Shown here: piece after piece, positions 41,767-43,904 of the stretch | How positions within the stretch are numbered: the first letter of the stretch is position 1 | Layout of the letters: each line of letters begins with the position of its first letter | Assembly: GCA_905235735.1 (NCBI GenBank) | Contig: CAJOMU010000016.1 | Location: 1 to 43,904 of the forward strand | Direction: 5' to 3' | Origin: an uncultured Synergistales bacterium | Lineage (GTDB): Bacteria; Synergistota; Synergistia; Synergistales; Aminobacteriaceae | Length of the DNA: 43,904 bases | The notes under the pieces: generated by a model | What the model saw: the letters and a program-made list of their open reading frames with translations, nothing else | Told to the model about the DNA's origin: nothing | The model's database searches: none | Translations under genes and position numbers: made by a program

Positions 41767-43043
41767 ATGAATAGCTTTGACGGCACAGCCGTAATTTATG
41801 CACGTTTCTCAAGTCATAATCAACGGGAAGAGTCAATAAAAGCGCAAGAAAGAGCTTGCAGAGAATACGCTCAACGCAAAGGGCTTCAGGTTATAGAAGT
41901 CTACGCAGACAGGGCTAAATCCGGCACAAGTGCAGAACGTGAGGAGTTCCAGCGCATGATAAAAGATAGTGGAGAAAAGAAGTTCCGTTATTTGATTATC
42001 CATAAACTGGATAGGTTCTCGCGTGATAAGTACGATTCTGTTATTTACAAACGCAAGTTAAGAGCGAACGGAGTAATTATAATTTCCGTAGTAGAACAGC
42101 TTGACGACTCACCAGAAAGCATAATGCTTGAAAGTGTCATTAAGGGTATGGCTCAGTATTACAGCAAGAACATAGCACGTGAAGTGATGAAGGGACTTCG
42201 TGAAAGTGCTTATGACTGCAAGCATTTAGAAGGCATTCCACCTTTAGGCTATGATTTTGACCCAGAAACGCAAAAGTACGTTATCAATGAAGCTGAGGCT
42301 AATATAGTGAGGCTGATATTTGAAAAGTATCTTGACGGCTGGGGGTATAAAAGGCTCTTAGACTATCTCAACAACATGGGCTATAAGTCAAAACGTGGTC
42401 GTTGCTTCCGCAAAAACAGCCTGAGTTCAATTCTGACGAATGAAAAGTATATAGATCGCTACATATTCAACAAGAGACAGGAAAAGACAATCGACGGTAA
42501 ACGCAATCCTACGTTAAGGCCCAAAGAAGAATGGATAGTGATTGAGGGCGGTATTCCAGCAATTATCGAGCAAAGCACATTTGACGCAGTGCAGGAGAAA
42601 TTAAGCAAGAATAAGCGCAAATCAGGCACATTCAAGGCAAAGGAAACTTACCTTGAATGTGTTATTTGGGCTGATATTCTGCGGAGAGTGTGGCGAGGCA
42701 ATGCACGGAAACAAACACCTTGACGGCAGGAAGAGAAGCAATTACTCATCGTATCGCTGTCATGGCAGGTAGAACAAGTGAGGCTGTAAGAATAAGGAAA
42801 TCAGGCGAGATTATATAGATAGTTTCGTGCTCGATGAGCTTTATAAAACGCTTATTCTCTAAAATCTCGTTGCAGAAACTAACTGAAATGCTCAATGAAT
42901 ACAATCAAAAAGTATCATTGGATACAAACAGCGAACTCCCAAAGGCTAAAGCGGAATTATCGGAAGTTCAGCGTAAGGTATCAAGCATTATCAAAATGGT
43001 AACTGAAGCCGGAATTTCGATTTTTATCAGATACTCCTTTTGT
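41767..43043 (+). pseudogene. Large serine recombinase, frameshifted
   Basis: ATG 41767 follows AAGGAGGT. The first 300 codons are an intact serine recombinase: AVIYARFSSHNQREESIKAQ with the catalytic Ser, HKLDRFSRDKYDS, IAREVMKGLRE, the recombinase domain GIPPLGYDFDPETQKYVINE and a GKRNPTLRPKEEWIVIEGGI block. Near 42655 the frame shifts; the next frame gives the zinc ribbon FGLIFCGECGEAMHGNKHLD and YRCHGR, TAG, NK, TGA, GCKNKEIRRDYIDSFVLDEL. Another shift leads to the coiled coil LQKLTEMLNEYNQKVSLDTN and IIKMVTEAGIS. Such enzymes insert and excise phages or ICEs; this one is dead, so the element is fixed. Confidence 0.85.
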
Positions 43044-43068
43044 ACTCCTCTAAATTTATGAAGCAATG

Positions 43069-43275
43069 CTAAACGATTACTGTAGCTTGTCTTTTACGAG
43101 GTGTTACAGGTTTGAGATTGCTCATTCTGAAATTATACCGCTGAATAACAGGCTTAGTTTTAGCATTCAAATAATCTACCTCTTCTCTCGGCGTCATGCC
43201 TTTAGTCTCCTCATAAAGACTTAAACGTATAGCATCCAATTCATCGTCAAAATTATCAAATATTTTTTCATTCAT
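43069..43275 (-). CDS. Small probable antitoxin of the PIN-domain pair
   Basis: 68 residues: an acidic helical N terminus (NEKIFDNFDDELDAIRLSLY), EETKGMTPREEVDYLNAKTK and a basic end. It overlaps the PIN gene by eight bases and is translated after it. Size, charge and overlap suggest an antitoxin, although toxin-first order is less common for PIN pairs. No named family recognised. Confidence 0.5.
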   Translation of the reverse strand: MNEKIFDNFDDELDAIRLSLYEETKGMTPREEVDYLNAKTKPVIQRYNFRMSNLKPVTPRKRQATVIV

Positions 43276-43771
43276 TTTTGTTTAATGCCTCCTCTGCTGT
43301 ACAAATAATAATTTCTTCATAGCCTTCTTCTTGATTTATAGTTGTAGTTAGTTTTTTAGTTTTATCACGGTTAATATGTTTGAAATTATAAGAAACTATA
43401 CAATCAAGTCCATAAACTGAGGCTATAGCAATATGAGTACTATCATAACGATATGAAACTGGAATTATATTATTTTCTATGTAAAGATTGGATAACCTTA
43501 TTGTTTCCTCATCGAAAGGTAATAATATTATTTCATATTCTTCAATAAGATTTAACATTTTACTTTTCTTAGGTTCTTGCGCTCGTTCTAATTCCTCTGT
43601 AACATATCGTGAAGTATAAGCCTCATATTTTTCTGCTCTAATAGCTTCAAATAGCTTCAAGACATCTTCATGCCCTGTTCTGTCCTCGTCAAAGTAATAA
43701 TTAAACACTGTTGTCTCAAGATATAATTTTAACTTTCCGATTTTCATTGCCTCCTTTTTCAAATTTTTCAT
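43268..43771 (-). CDS. PIN-domain protein, probable toxin RNase
   Basis: 167 residues from ATG 43771, or 159 from ATG 43747, which has AAGGAGG very close upstream. PIN pattern: KLKLYLETTVFNYYFDEDR with the first acidic ligand, TSRYVTEELERAQ with the central Glu, and YDSTHIAIASVYGLDCIVSY with NFKHINR, where Asp residues complete the metal site. Such proteins cut tRNA or mRNA as toxins, or act alone. It lies at the far edge of the decayed element and looks intact. The 133 bases to the window end show nothing. Confidence 0.75.
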   Translation of the reverse strand: MKNLKKEAMKIGKLKLYLETTVFNYYFDEDRTGHEDVLKLFEAIRAEKYEAYTSRYVTEELERAQEPKKSKMLNLIEEYEIILLPFDEETIRLSNLYIENNIIPVSYRYDSTHIAIASVYGLDCIVSYNFKHINRDKTKKLTTTINQEEGYEEIIICTAEEALNKNE

Positions 43772-43904
43772 ATTTTACAATATTCATTCCCAAACTCAAA
43801 ATTTAAATTTTCTGACTATTAACTTAGATATTATATTTATGAAGAATAATTATTCTGATATACATAATTTAAGGTGTTTATTATGGTTTTAATTTTGCCT
43901 TAGA

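Noticed and set aside
34991-43043. Alternative genetic code in the mobile element as the main explanation
   Set aside because: TAA, TAG and TGA all occur in frame, and there are several frameshifts and a missing start; decay explains all of them.
34133-43904. Insertion sequences or tRNA-type attachment sites at the island edges
   Set aside because: I found no DDE transposase, terminal inverted repeats or tRNA end; the boundary can only be placed near the dnaK terminator.

Overview
The window is bacterial chromosome, AT-leaning, dense with genes, and rich in TTG and GTG starts behind strong AAGGAGG-type ribosome sites. A periplasmic sugar-binding protein suggests a diderm. The mix of polyol uptake and catabolism, SahH plus MtaD, hrcA-grpE-dnaK under CIRCE, a SprA-like protein and Nif11-type peptides fits an anaerobic gut-type bacterium, perhaps Synergistota. 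That placement is inference only.

Layout. 1-5226 (minus): polyol/ketose operon (FGGY kinase, GatD-like dehydrogenase, KbaZ/GatZ, SDR, sugar-binding protein cut by the window edge). 5287-10119: a TMEM43-family membrane protein, a small secreted protein, an Sfp-type phosphopantetheinyl transferase, a two-gene unit with a COG1078-type HD phosphohydrolase, and a scar holding a duplicated transferase fragment. 10120-16120 (minus): mtaD-ahcY, then uvrA with a DUF4258/YgiT toxin-antitoxin pair behind it. 16181-18922 (plus): a RiPP cluster of three tandem Nif11-leader precursors, whose cores carry CxC pairs at fixed spacing, and one radical SAM/SPASM maturase with no transporter or protease beside it. 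19165-23575 (minus): SprA-like protein, holA, leuS. 23646-30554: an out-of-frame methyltransferase behind seven GACTCAG repeats, a Ski2-like helicase, RNase P RNA, an M20 hydrolase, a split chromate transporter, and two GT2 glycosyltransferases, one behind nine GTTCGCA repeats. 30610-34128: CIRCE-hrcA-grpE-dnaK. 34141-43043: a decayed mobile element (VWA-like, DUF6876, DUF1643, Sel1/SH3, ribbon-helix-helix, XRE, P4-type primase and large serine recombinase genes, nearly all broken by stops and frameshifts), followed by a PIN-domain pair.

The two most interesting signals are (i) the Nif11 precursors with three CxC blocks plus their maturase, an apparently uncharacterised peptide product, and (ii) two different heptanucleotide tracts set into near-identical leaders (AAAGGA-TTGACA-CGAAT-ATAAT-repeat) in front of a methyltransferase and a glycosyltransferase. 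Their copy number sets the reading frame, which suggests phase-variable modification of a surface glycan: by this reading the methyltransferase is OFF and the glycosyltransferase leader is coupled.
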